Below, in pieces: positions 50,159 through 58,413 of a stretch of 58,883 bases of DNA (position 1 is its first letter; every line of letters begins with the position of its first letter). This DNA comes from Clostridioides difficile (GTDB lineage: Bacteria > Bacillota > Clostridia > Peptostreptococcales > Peptostreptococcaceae). Location of the stretch: contig NZ_OEZH01000172.1 in NCBI RefSeq assembly GCF_900243075.1, forward strand, positions 1-58,883. The letters run 5' to 3'. Position numbers and translations under genes: made by a program. The notes under the pieces were generated by a model. The model had not been told where the DNA came from. It ran no database searches and saw only the letters and a program-made list of their open reading frames with translations.

Positions 50159-51562
50159 ATGTTCATTAAATTGTTAGAAATGAGTTTTACTTCTGGAGTA
50201 TTACTTTTAATTGTTATTTTTATAAGAGCATGTTTATTTAAAAAATTACCTAAAAAGGTATTTGTATTATTATGGTTGATTGTCTTATTCAAACTTCTAG
50301 TACCAGTAAGTTTAAATTCTGGTTTTAGTATTTATAGTATAATTGAATCGACTTTTGATGTAGAATTGAGTAGTACATCAGCTGAAGATTATACTCTTAA
50401 GGAAGCTAGTGACTCTATAGGTAAAAACAATTCTGACAAGTTTGAAATAATGTCTAGTATTGAAAATATTATGATTTTGGAAATGTTGGGCATTTTGTCT
50501 TTTATAGTTACTCTTATATTTAGTATATTTTTATGCTCTAAATATATTAAAATAATTAATCTTTTTAAAACTTCAATACATATAAAAAATCATGATTTTA
50601 TTAAGAAATGGATATGTGAGAATAGGTGCTTTAGAAGATTTATTGTTTGTATATCTGAATTTACTAGGACGCCACTTACCTCTGGTATTTTAAAACCACG
50701 AATTATTTTGCCAAAGCAAATGGACTATGCCAACAATCAAACTTTAAACTTCGTTTTGACTCATGAAATGGTTCATATTAACAGCTTTGATAATATGTTG
50801 AAGTTGTTCATGCTTGTAGCTCTTGTTATTCACTGGTTCAATCCCTTAGTTTGGGTGATGTTTTTTTTAGTAAATAAAGATATAGAATTTAGTTGTGATG
50901 AAAAGGTTATGAATATAGTTGGTGAAGAATATAGAGCTGATTATGCAACTACACTGATAAGTCTGGCAGAAGAGAATAACCCATTTTCAATGCCAATTTA
51001 CAATGGATTTGGAAAGACAAAGATAGAAGAGAGAATAGTCAATGTTATGAAGTTTAAAAAGTCAACTTATGTTACTTTTTTAGTTTCAACTGTATTGATT
51101 TGTGGGACGAGTCTTGTTTTTGCAACAGGAAATAAAGAGGTTAATGAAGTCAAATCTTTTGATTTAACAAAAAATGAGCAAAGTAGTAAAAATAAATTTT
51201 CATTAGATACTAAATCAACTGATTTATATTCTCCAAAAGTAGATTCAAATATTTCTTTTGGTAAATCTAAAAGTGATGGAGATGTTTCTTTTACCGCAGC
51301 AAAAATATCTGTAAAAAAAGCAAGTGAATCTGAAGGTTATTATGAAGAAACATATATGAATAAAGCAAGTAACTCTAAGAGTGATGAAGAATTATCTGTA
51401 AATGAATTAAGTAAATTTAGTGATGATAAAGATATATCTTATGCTGATTCAACAGAATATTCAATTCAGAAAAGTGGTTATGATGAGGGTAGTTTAGTCA
51501 TTTCAAGAAAAGGGAATTTGTTGTCAGTTAATAAAGTGCAGTATAAAACTTCTATAAAGTAA
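50159..51562 (+). CDS. BlaR1/MecR1-like M56 metalloprotease with a novel extracytoplasmic domain
   Basis: 467 residues. Membrane helices at about 8-25, 32-52 and 103-125, then the protease core with zinc motif THEMVHINSFDN (HExxH) near residue 203 and the downstream DIEFSCDEKVM ligand region, plus another helix near 225-245. A last helix (about 300-320, ending in VFATG) leads to a roughly 145-residue outside region. That region is rich in serine, lysine and aspartate and bears no resemblance to the penicillin-binding sensor of BlaR1. The signal is therefore unknown. Confidence 0.85.
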   Translation: MFIKLLEMSFTSGVLLLIVIFIRACLFKKLPKKVFVLLWLIVLFKLLVPVSLNSGFSIYSIIESTFDVELSSTSAEDYTLKEASDSIGKNNSDKFEIMSSIENIMILEMLGILSFIVTLIFSIFLCSKYIKIINLFKTSIHIKNHDFIKKWICENRCFRRFIVCISEFTRTPLTSGILKPRIILPKQMDYANNQTLNFVLTHEMVHINSFDNMLKLFMLVALVIHWFNPLVWVMFFLVNKDIEFSCDEKVMNIVGEEYRADYATTLISLAEENNPFSMPIYNGFGKTKIEERIVNVMKFKKSTYVTFLVSTVLICGTSLVFATGNKEVNEVKSFDLTKNEQSSKNKFSLDTKSTDLYSPKVDSNISFGKSKSDGDVSFTAAKISVKKASESEGYYEETYMNKASNSKSDEELSVNELSKFSDDKDISYADSTEYSIQKSGYDEGSLVISRKGNLLSVNKVQYKTSIK

Positions 51563-51596
51563 CTATAAATCCTAGTAAAACAAAGGATTTAGAATT

Positions 51597-51642
51597 AAAA
51601 TACTATCTCAAAATAATTAAGTTTATTTTGAGATAGTATTTT
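51597..51642 (+). terminator. terminator of the BlaI/BlaR-like operon
   Basis: A 19-bp perfect inverted repeat (51597-51615 with 51624-51642, arm starting AAAATACTATCTC) is followed by a T-rich tract. Confidence 0.88.
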
Positions 51643-51666
51643 TTATTATAAAATTTTATAAAATGC

Positions 51667-51726
51667 TTGACACAGGTGTGACTATTGTGATAGTATAAAG
51701 ATGTAGTTAATAACTATTGCAATAGT
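51667..51726 (+). promoter_or_regulatory. promoter with two BlaI-type operators before the secreted-protein gene
   Basis: TTGACA (51667-51672) with TAGTAT (51691-51696) 18 bp on. Operators: ACTATTGTGATAGT (51681-51694), overlapping the -10 box, and ACTATTGCAATAGT (51713-51726), a perfect 14-bp palindrome. Order, spacing and the TTGACACAG start match the promoter at 49708, so both genes are probably controlled by the same repressor. Confidence 0.75.
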
Positions 51727-51776
51727 CACTATCAACTACACTACCCAAATAAATCTCTAAGAAAGGAAGAGTGATT

Positions 51777-52187
51777 ATGAAAATAAGAAAATCCCTTATA
51801 AGCACAATGATGGCATCTGCTATAGTATTAGGAGGAACAGGAGCAGTATTTGCAAGTGGAAATGATTCATCTAATATTGCTTTACCTAAGTTTGAATCTC
51901 TAATAAAATCAGGAATAACTGACCCTGCTGAATTAGAAAAGTATGGAGTTGAGCATTATACTTATGAAGAATATGCTAAACATATTCAAGAATTAAAAGA
52001 CTATGCTAAAGACCCTAACGCAGTTAAAGATGTAAGTCAAAAAGACCTTGAAGAAACAATTAAGAAAATGGAACAAGAATTAGAAAAGATAAAAACTGAA
52101 GGATTAAAAATTATGAAGCCCATTACTATAGAAAATGAAGATGGGTCTCAACTTTCAATTGCTTATAATTATGCAGCAATTGACTAG
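51777..52187 (+). CDS. small secreted protein, probable target of the BlaI/BlaR-like system
   Basis: 136 residues from the ATG at 51777, with AAAGGAAG 8 nt upstream. Signal peptide of about 26 residues ending in VFASG. The mature part is charged and helical, with a coiled-coil-like stretch (DLEETIKKMEQELEKIKTEG) and a short beta-rich end (ITIENEDGSQLSIAYNYA). I do not recognise the family. Its promoter carries the same paired operators as the BlaI gene. Confidence 0.78.
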   Translation: MKIRKSLISTMMASAIVLGGTGAVFASGNDSSNIALPKFESLIKSGITDPAELEKYGVEHYTYEEYAKHIQELKDYAKDPNAVKDVSQKDLEETIKKMEQELEKIKTEGLKIMKPITIENEDGSQLSIAYNYAAID

Positions 52188-52246
52188 TGCTAAATACAAT
52201 CTCTAAGATATCTTAAAATCCTAAGTAAGCATGATTAAATACATTT

Positions 52247-52325
52247 GGCTACTGTGATGATACAAACATGCAGTTGATGATTATTTAAATAATTATCAAC
52301 TGTACTACCAAAATAACACTTAAGC
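52247..52325 (+). repeat. decayed duplicate of the operator/leader region of the secreted-protein gene
   Basis: CTACTGTGATGATACAAACATGCAG and what follows aligns with ACTATTGTGATAGTATAAAGATGTAG at 51681 onward, including TATCAACTGTACTACCAAAA against TATCAACTACACTACCCAAA. Matches continue with many substitutions for about 80 bp. No gene follows, so a second copy of the secreted-protein gene may have been lost. Confidence 0.6.
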
Positions 52326-52501
52326 TTGTTAAAATGAAGTAAGAAGAGTATTAAAAAATTTAGACAAATGTGATTAAACATATTGAGTGAGAGTAAAATC
52401 AATAAGACTCAAATAAGTAATAAAAAAGATACAGTCTAAGTTAAAAATACGTAAAATAAAAGTAAATCGAGTCAAAGTAAAAAGTATTAAACCCAATTTA
52501 T

Positions 52502-52576
52502 AATGTTAACATTTTTTAATGTATGTTAAGAAATGTTAACATTATTTTTTTTATTCAAAATAATAATGTTAACATT
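52502..52576. promoter_or_regulatory. three perfect AATGTTAACATT palindromes (candidate upstream activator sites)
   Basis: The 12-bp palindrome AATGTTAACATT occurs at 52502-52513, 52532-52543 and 52565-52576, spaced 30 and 33 bp (about three helical turns, same face of the DNA). They lie 107 bp or more upstream of the sigma-54-type promoter at 52683, the usual distance for enhancer-binding protein sites. Confidence 0.65.
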
Positions 52577-52682
52577 CTGAAAATTCTAACGAAAATTAAA
52601 TGTTATCTATTAGACTCATTAAAAGTTAAAGAAAATTATCAATTTAGTATTTTTAAGATTGGTTTAAAAAATTTTAAACTTC

Positions 52683-52699
52683 TTGGCATAGCAATTGCT
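52683..52699 (+). promoter_or_regulatory. sigma-54-type (-24/-12) promoter
   Basis: TTGGCATAGCAATTGCT matches the consensus TTGGCACG-N4-TTGCW with GG and GC separated by exactly 10 bases. The only core deviations are T for C and A for G after TTGGCA. Expected transcription start is near 52711, leaving a leader of about 225 nt. Confidence 0.65.
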
Positions 52700-52900
52700 T
52701 AATACATAAGGTAATAATATGATTATAAATTTGTGGAGTAATTTTATTATTATTTATAAGGAGGGAGAGCACTTGCAGTTATGAAACATGCTGGAAATAA
52801 TGCAAAAGGTTAGAAACGTATTGCTATTAAATGAATATCTAATAAGCAATGATTAATAAATAATTATAGATAGAGTGTAAGTTAAATAAATCTTTGATAG

Positions 52901-52927
52901 AAAGGAGAACTATTTATATTAAATAGT
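52901..52927 (+). promoter_or_regulatory. ribosome site followed by a hairpin before the Mpv17-like gene
   Basis: AAAGGAG (52901-52907) is followed by the perfect 7-bp stem ACTATTT/AAATAGT (52909-52915, 52921-52927). The ATG at 52937 is 29 nt from the ribosome site. Either the hairpin brings them together, or translation starts at the in-frame ATA at 52916, 8 nt after the site. Confidence 0.45.
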
Positions 52928-52936
52928 ATTTATAAT

Positions 52937-53593
52937 ATGAAAAAAGGCGATTTTATATGGAGTGGAATTCTTATTTGTATTATTGCTATCTTAGCAATAC
53001 CAAGTAGTAGAGAAGTATTTATGGCAGCAACAGGTGCACATCCATATATTGGAGGTTTTTTCAAGTTTGCTGTATTAGCTACAATGGGAGATTTACTTGG
53101 TGCTAGGATTTTGCATAAGGACTGGAAAATACCAGTAGGAATATTTTATAGAGCAATAGTCTGGGGAATAATAGGTGTAGTTACCACATATGCAATGTCA
53201 ATCTATTCAGCAGGTGTAGGTCAAGCACAAGTGGATGGGATGCTTCCTTTTGAGGGAATAGCTTTTGCAAATGCTCTATTTAAGAGTGCAACTATGAATA
53301 TACTGATGACACCAACTGTGTTTTTATTCCATAAGGTTATGGACTGTTTTATAGATAAAAAATATGAAGTTGAAAAGGGGATTAAGGTAACACTTAAAGA
53401 TGTAGTAAATATTGTGGACTGGAATGCCTACCTTGGTTTTAGTGTTTTAAAAACTATACCATTTTTCTGGATACCGTGTCATACAATTGTATTCTTGTTC
53501 CCTGCTGAATATAGAGTAATTGCTTCTGCATTTGCATCTATAGCTTTAGGTCTAATCTTAGCTTTAGCTAATAAATCTAAAGTTGCAATTTAA
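52937..53593 (+). CDS. membrane protein, Mpv17-like in Firmicutes
   Basis: 218 residues with about five membrane helices. Characteristic segments are KFAVLATMGDLLGARIL, YRAIVWGIIGVV, MNILMTPTVFLFHKVMD and a KTIPFFWIPCHTIVF segment followed by PAEYRVIASAFASIALG. These recall a Firmicute family annotated as Mpv17/PMP22-like. Substrate or role is unknown. A sigma-54-type promoter with upstream palindromes precedes it, which would tie it to a metabolic signal. The start region is unusual, see the entry at 52901. Confidence 0.7.
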   Translation: MKKGDFIWSGILICIIAILAIPSSREVFMAATGAHPYIGGFFKFAVLATMGDLLGARILHKDWKIPVGIFYRAIVWGIIGVVTTYAMSIYSAGVGQAQVDGMLPFEGIAFANALFKSATMNILMTPTVFLFHKVMDCFIDKKYEVEKGIKVTLKDVVNIVDWNAYLGFSVLKTIPFFWIPCHTIVFLFPAEYRVIASAFASIALGLILALANKSKVAI

Positions 53594-53659
53594 GTTTATT
53601 GATGAAGACAGAAGTATCATCTAAACTAGGAATAATCTTTTAAAATAATATTATTTATA

Positions 53660-53735
53660 TTTTAAATAAGAAGCAGTGTTTTAAATAAGAAGTGATATTT
53701 TAAATAAGAAGCAGTGTTTTAAATGAAAAGTAACC
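53660..53735. repeat. 19-bp tandem repeat, four units
   Basis: TTTTAAATAAGAAGCAGTG (53660), TTTTAAATAAGAAGTGATA (53679), TTTTAAATAAGAAGCAGTG (53698) and a degenerate TTTTAAATGAAAAGTAACC (53717) follow each other without gaps. Confidence 0.85.
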
Positions 53736-53876
53736 TCTTCATTAAAGTAGCATTTTATTAGACCTAAAAATAAAGATAATATTTTAAAGAAATCTAAATT
53801 GCTAAGCACTGTTTTTAAGAAGCTTAAAATCCCCCATTTAAAGTTTTAAGGTTCTAAAACAATAAGTTATAACTAT

Positions 53877-53950
53877 AAAAATGGCTGTTAAGACTACAAT
53901 ACTTATAAGTAAAAATACTTATAGTATATTAGTTCATAACAGCCATTTTT
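53877..53950 (-). terminator. terminator of sleC (possibly bidirectional)
   Basis: Perfect 14-bp inverted repeat AAAAATGGCTGTTA/TAACAGCCATTTTT at 53877-53890 and 53937-53950, with an inner ACTTATAAGT/ACTTATAGT hairpin. T-runs exist on both strands. Confidence 0.8.
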
Positions 53951-54004
53951 ATTTTAAATAAATAATTTTAGTCAATAATCTGAGTTTATAGCTTAAATCA
54001 AACC

Positions 54005-55279
54005 TTAAATTAAAGGATTTAAAGAAGCTATTCTAGTTGTAGCTACATAAACTCTAGATATTTCATACCATGTTTTAAAATCTACTACTCCGCTTTGAGG
54101 TAAACCAAAGATTCCTTGGAATATCCTAACAGCATTTTCTGTATCTGTTCCATATATACCATCTTCTCTCACTTTTGGTACAGCTGGATAAGAGTTAGAT
54201 ATAGCATTTAACTGATTTTGTATAGTTCTAACATATTGTCCAGAAGAACCAACCTGTAGTGTAGTACCAGGGAATGATACCGGTACACCACTTACTATAG
54301 GTGCTCTTTCAAATATTATCTCATCTCCATAGAAATATCTTAGTATACTTTCATAATCGTATCCTTGGTCACCTAAGTCTTTACTACCCCATTGAGTCAT
54401 TTGGTCAGGACATTGGGATTTCTGTCCATCACAGTATTGTGCTAATAGTGGCTGTCTTGATGTAGGAGGTCTTTTTATAAAAGTATTAAAAATAGCATCT
54501 ACAACTACGTTAATTGGTTCAAATAAGTTTCTATTATTTATAAATTTATGGTCGTATGCTGTTGTTGAGGTTATTGTAAAATTATATCCTTTATTTCTAT
54601 ACCATTCAGTGAAGACTCTATTTAAAGTAAATGATATTATAGCTATTACATTTGCATAGATTGTCTGCTCAGGCCAAGTTGAATATATTTCAGATGATGC
54701 TATATTTTTAATGTACTCTTTGAATGGAATCCAATAGTTTGGAGCTGATGAATCTTCTGGTAAACCATCATGAACTACTATAAATTCAGGCACTACAGGG
54801 TTATCTAATACAACGAAACCAGTAGGAGGTGGTAATGGTTTTAAGTTACTTTCTGGAATCTTAGGAGGATAAGTACCATATAAAGTATGTTCTCCTATGT
54901 CAAAAATCAACTCGCTTTGTCTTGAGAAAGAACGCTTACTTCTTGTTCTAGGAGACATGGGAACTCCCTGTCTTGCTTCAATTGTAGCTAACAACTGTGT
55001 TCCTTCTATGACAACTGTTTCATATCCATCTGCTATGGCTTCTACTATATACTGACTGTAAGGTCTAACATCAGATGGCTGTAGAGAGTAATCTACATCT
55101 GGTGCTGGTAATACTAACCCAGTCACTTGACCAGATTCATTACTTCTTAGGTTTTGGTATAAAGTTGATGAGCTTTGGCTACCATTAGACATTGAATATA
55201 TATTTACTACTGCATTTTGAATGGGTCTATTGTTAGTAGCGTCGATTATGCTTACTGTTAAGAAACCATCTTGCATCAA
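54005..55279 (-). CDS. sleC: spore cortex-lytic enzyme precursor SleC
   Basis: 424 residues; I recognise it as C. difficile SleC, the main enzyme that degrades cortex peptidoglycan during germination. The N-terminal pre-pro region (about 1-120, MQDGFLTVSIIDATNNRP) is removed from the zymogen by the Csp protease system after the SFSRQ segment; this processing is established for the species. A SpoIID-like catalytic domain follows (about 125-320), then a C-terminal peptidoglycan-binding domain (about 330-410, LQVGSSGQYVRTIQNQLNAI with DGIYGTDTENAVRIFQ). No signal peptide, as it is packed in the forming spore. Expression in the mother cell is expected. Two ATG codons are adjacent; the second may be used. 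Confidence 0.95.
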   Translation of the reverse strand: MMQDGFLTVSIIDATNNRPIQNAVVNIYSMSNGSQSSSTLYQNLRSNESGQVTGLVLPAPDVDYSLQPSDVRPYSQYIVEAIADGYETVVIEGTQLLATIEARQGVPMSPRTRSKRSFSRQSELIFDIGEHTLYGTYPPKIPESNLKPLPPPTGFVVLDNPVVPEFIVVHDGLPEDSSAPNYWIPFKEYIKNIASSEIYSTWPEQTIYANVIAIISFTLNRVFTEWYRNKGYNFTITSTTAYDHKFINNRNLFEPINVVVDAIFNTFIKRPPTSRQPLLAQYCDGQKSQCPDQMTQWGSKDLGDQGYDYESILRYFYGDEIIFERAPIVSGVPVSFPGTTLQVGSSGQYVRTIQNQLNAISNSYPAVPKVREDGIYGTDTENAVRIFQGIFGLPQSGVVDFKTWYEISRVYVATTRIASLNPLI

Positions 55280-55508
55280 ATCACCCTTTCTTTAAATGAA
55301 TTTAGTTCCCTTATATTTCAAGATATGAATATAGCTTGAGATTTGTTAAATAATATAGATATAAATTTAAATTTTTTTAAGTATTTTAGTATATTTGACT
55401 TTGGATAATTTAATGTAGATTTTAGTGTGTATTTAAAACAAAATAAGCTAAAAATAAGTAGATGATATAAATCAGAAATGAATTAAAATTTTGAAAGGAA
55501 AATAATCT

Positions 55509-56225
55509 ATGAAGCTGGATTTATTTTTATTATCAATAGTTCCTATATTGATAGGTATGTTTTGGATAAGGTCTAAAGATAGATATTGTAGAGAACCTCT
55601 AATTCATTTAATTAAATTTTTTTTAATAGGTGCTTTTCTAAGTGTTATAATTATACTTTTAGAAAATTTACTGATGAAGGTTAATGTATTTGATGGATAT
55701 TCAGAACTAATCTATGTATCATTTGTAGTTGCAGGACTTGTAGAAGAAGGTGTAAAAGCTCTGATACTAATTCCTGCACTAATCAAAGAAAAACATTTTA
55801 CTGAAAAGCTAGATGGGATTATTTACTCTGTATTTTTAGCTTTGGGATTTGCAACAATTGAAAATATAGTTTATATTTTTTCTGAGAGTAGAAATCTAGC
55901 ACTGCAAGTTGGTATTAATAGAGCAGTTATCTCTATACCAGCTCATGTAATGTTTGCAATTACTATGGGTTACTATATTTCTAAGTATAAATTTGAAAAA
56001 AACAAAAATAAAAGACGTGAGTATTTATTTATGGCTGTGCTACTTCCAATTTTATTACATGGAGTTTTTGATTTCATATTGATGATAGAATATAGATGGG
56101 CTATTATATTACTTATAGTTTATGTAATAATTTTGTGGAAGATAAATCTTGATAAACTTGAGAAATATATGAATCACTCTAAAAAAGTATTTTTCGGTAA
56201 TCTTAAGAAAAAGAAGAAGAAATAA
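55509..56225 (+). CDS. prsW: PrsW-type intramembrane protease
   Basis: 238 residues with about seven membrane helices and a lysine-rich cytoplasmic tail. The PrsW signatures are VEEGVKALIL (EExxK), FATIENIVYIF, PAHVMFAITMGYY and HGVFDFIL. In C. difficile PrsW cleaves the anti-sigma factor RsiT to release CsfT in response to antimicrobial peptides and lysozyme (established for the species); the substrate genes are not in this window. GAAAGGA precedes the ATG. Confidence 0.92.
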   Translation: MKLDLFLLSIVPILIGMFWIRSKDRYCREPLIHLIKFFLIGAFLSVIIILLENLLMKVNVFDGYSELIYVSFVVAGLVEEGVKALILIPALIKEKHFTEKLDGIIYSVFLALGFATIENIVYIFSESRNLALQVGINRAVISIPAHVMFAITMGYYISKYKFEKNKNKRREYLFMAVLLPILLHGVFDFILMIEYRWAIILLIVYVIILWKINLDKLEKYMNHSKKVFFGNLKKKKKK

Positions 56226-56302
56226 AACTTTAGAGAAAGGCATAAACAATTAAAAATAATAAATGACAAACAAGCGAAGCAGATTGAAGGGGGATTATAG
56301 AT

Positions 56303-57613
56303 TTGACAAAGTTACCAAAAGAGTTTTTAGAAGATGTTGAAGAGATACTACAAGATGAATACGATGATTTTATAAAAATTTATGAAGAAGATAAGACTAC
56401 TGGTCTTAGAATAAATACACTAAAAATTGATAAGAAAAAACTATTCGATTTAGATTTATTTGAGTTGAGTCAAATACCATGGGCAGAAGAGGGTTTTTAT
56501 TATGATGATAAAATTGATAGACCTGGTAGAAATCCACTGCATGAGGCTGGAGCATACTATTTGCAAGAGCCTTCTGCCATGAGTGTAATACCAAAGGCAG
56601 ATATTAAAGAGGGTGAAAAAGTTCTCGACATGTGTGCTGCTCCTGGTGGAAAATCTACATATATACTCTCTAAACTAAATGACACAGGTCTATTGGTTTC
56701 TAATGAAATTAATGCTAGTAGAATTAAGGCTTTAGGGGAAAACCTAGAGCGATTTGGAGCGAGAAATTGTATTATAACAAATACTGATTCTAATAGCTTA
56801 AGAAAGACGTTTAATGGGTATTTTGATAAGGTAATTATAGATGCACCTTGTTCTGGGCAAGGTATGTTTAGAAAGGACGAGGTTGCCATATCAGATTGGA
56901 GTTATGCAAAGGTAGTAGAATGTCAATCCATTCAAAAAGAAATTATAAGAGATGGATATAAAATGTTAAATAAGGATGGTATTTTGATTTACTCAACTTG
57001 TACTTTTTCAAGAGAAGAAAATGAGCATGTTATAAATGAATTTATTAGTGAATATCCACATGCAGAACTTATTGAGATGGAAAGATTATGGCCTCATAAG
57101 ATAAAGGGAGAAGGACATTTTGTTGCCAAAATAAAAAAATCAGAAGAAGAAGAGTGCAATGTCAAAGAATTAAAAATAAAAAATTTAGATAAAGAAATAA
57201 AGGATTATAGGGAGTTTGAAAAGAAATTTTTAAAGGTTGATTTTTATAGTAATAAAAAAAATAAATTTTATTTAAGAGGAGAAAATTTGTACCTACTTCC
57301 TGAAATATATCCAGATACGAAAAAACTAAAAGTATTGAGATACGGTTTGCATTTAGGGGTTTTAAAGAAGAATAGATTTGAGCCTTCTCATGCACTATCT
57401 CATTATTTAAAAGTTGAAGATGTAAAAAATGTTGAAAACTTCAGTGTACAGAGTGAATCAATTCTTAAATACTTAAAAGGGGATGTTGTAAATTCTAATG
57501 AGAGTAGAGGATGGGTTTTGGTTTCGGTTGAAGGTATACCTTTAGGTTGGGGAAAAGAATCTGCTGGTGTAATTAAGAATCATTATCCTAAAGGTCTTAG
57601 AAAAGTATTTTAA
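56303..57613 (+). CDS. NOL1/NOP2/Sun family RNA m5C methyltransferase (RsmF-like)
   Basis: 436 residues. AdoMet-binding VLDMCAAPGGKSTYI, then DAPCSGQGMFRKD with the releasing cysteine and STCTFSREENE with the catalytic cysteine, and a C-terminal RNA-binding PUA-like domain (ending GWGKESAGVIKNHYPKGLRK). Modifies cytosines in rRNA; the exact position cannot be read from sequence. The start is TTG at 56303, with GGGGGA 9 nt upstream. Confidence 0.9.
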   Translation: MTKLPKEFLEDVEEILQDEYDDFIKIYEEDKTTGLRINTLKIDKKKLFDLDLFELSQIPWAEEGFYYDDKIDRPGRNPLHEAGAYYLQEPSAMSVIPKADIKEGEKVLDMCAAPGGKSTYILSKLNDTGLLVSNEINASRIKALGENLERFGARNCIITNTDSNSLRKTFNGYFDKVIIDAPCSGQGMFRKDEVAISDWSYAKVVECQSIQKEIIRDGYKMLNKDGILIYSTCTFSREENEHVINEFISEYPHAELIEMERLWPHKIKGEGHFVAKIKKSEEEECNVKELKIKNLDKEIKDYREFEKKFLKVDFYSNKKNKFYLRGENLYLLPEIYPDTKKLKVLRYGLHLGVLKKNRFEPSHALSHYLKVEDVKNVENFSVQSESILKYLKGDVVNSNESRGWVLVSVEGIPLGWGKESAGVIKNHYPKGLRKVF

Positions 57614-57712
57614 ACTAGTAGAAAAAAGAAGTATAATATTTATATTGTAAGTTTATGGTAGATTATTTTGCTGTAGATTGACTTAATATTTAACACAGAG
57701 GAGACGATTTTA

Positions 57713-58249
57713 GTGGGTGAAGCAGTTAAAAAAGAACTTGTAGAGTGGATAAAAGTGATTGTCATAGCTCTTGTTTTGGCATTTGCAATAACTCGTTTTA
57801 TAGTGCCAACAATAGTCAAAGGAGAATCAATGTATCCTACACTAGTTGAACGTGATTACCTAATAGTTAATAGAATTGCGTACAAAGTAGGAGAGCCAAA
57901 ATACAAAGATATAATAGTATTCAAAACCGACTTAACAGAGGAAAATGGAAAGAAAAAAGACTTAGTAAAAAGAGTTATCGGGGTTCCTGGTGACCATGTA
58001 AAAATACAAGACTCCAAGGTATATGTAAATGATAAATTGTTAGATGAGGTTTCCTATATACATAATAATCGCACTGATGGAGACATTGATATTGTAGTTC
58101 CAGAAGGCAAATTATTTGCTATGGGAGATAATAGAGAAAAAAGTTTAGATAGTAGATACGATGAGGTTGGATTGGTCGACGAGCATACCGTTTTAGGAAA
58201 AGTTCTAGTCAGATTGTATCCATTTTCTAAGATAGGGACTATTGACTAA
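57713..58249 (+). CDS. lepB: signal peptidase I
   Basis: 178 residues. N-terminal membrane helix (about 12-32); catalytic serine in GESMYPTL near residue 42; catalytic lysine in KKDLVKRVIGVPGDH near residue 85; and the conserved MGDNREKSLDSR box near residue 140. Gram-positive type, cleaving secretory signal peptides at the outer face of the membrane. The start is GTG, preceded by GGAG. A related but shorter gene follows. Confidence 0.93.
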   Translation: MGEAVKKELVEWIKVIVIALVLAFAITRFIVPTIVKGESMYPTLVERDYLIVNRIAYKVGEPKYKDIIVFKTDLTEENGKKKDLVKRVIGVPGDHVKIQDSKVYVNDKLLDEVSYIHNNRTDGDIDIVVPEGKLFAMGDNREKSLDSRYDEVGLVDEHTVLGKVLVRLYPFSKIGTID

Positions 58250-58413
58250 ACATATAAAATTTGGAGCAATCGCTGATTAACTGAAATCACCAGACCATGC
58301 ACAATAGTTGTCTATATAAAAAGACAACACCTTATTTAGTAGACTTATCTAAAAGATAATGTTTAAGAAGCATTATCAATAAAGATAATATAACTATAAA
58401 GGAGAATTTGTGA
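58250..58413. other. intergenic region between the signal peptidase genes
   Basis: 164 bp with a GATAATG/CATTATC hairpin near 58358-58380 and a ribosome site (AAGGAGAA) for the second gene. No gene is visible. Confidence 0.4.

Larger units (their letters stand above)
52188..52936. other. long regulatory intergenic region
   Basis: About 750 bp with no supported gene. It contains a decayed copy of the BlaI-type promoter region (52247-52325), three AATGTTAACATT palindromes (52502-52576), a sigma-54-type promoter (52683-52699) and a leader of about 225 nt. A 10-codon frame follows a GGAGG at 52760 (ATG at 52781, MKHAGNNAKG), too short to judge. A ribosome site and hairpin lie just before the next gene. 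Confidence 0.6.
53594..54004. other. intergenic region with 19-bp tandem repeats
   Basis: About 410 bp between convergent genes. It has four 19-bp units at 53660-53735 and the sleC terminator at 53877-53950. No gene is visible. Confidence 0.6.

Noticed and set aside
52781-52813. A 10-codon leader peptide (MKHAGNNAKG) before the Mpv17-like gene
   Set aside because: The GGAGG is 15 nt from the ATG, the frame is too short to judge and there is no attenuator hairpin after it.
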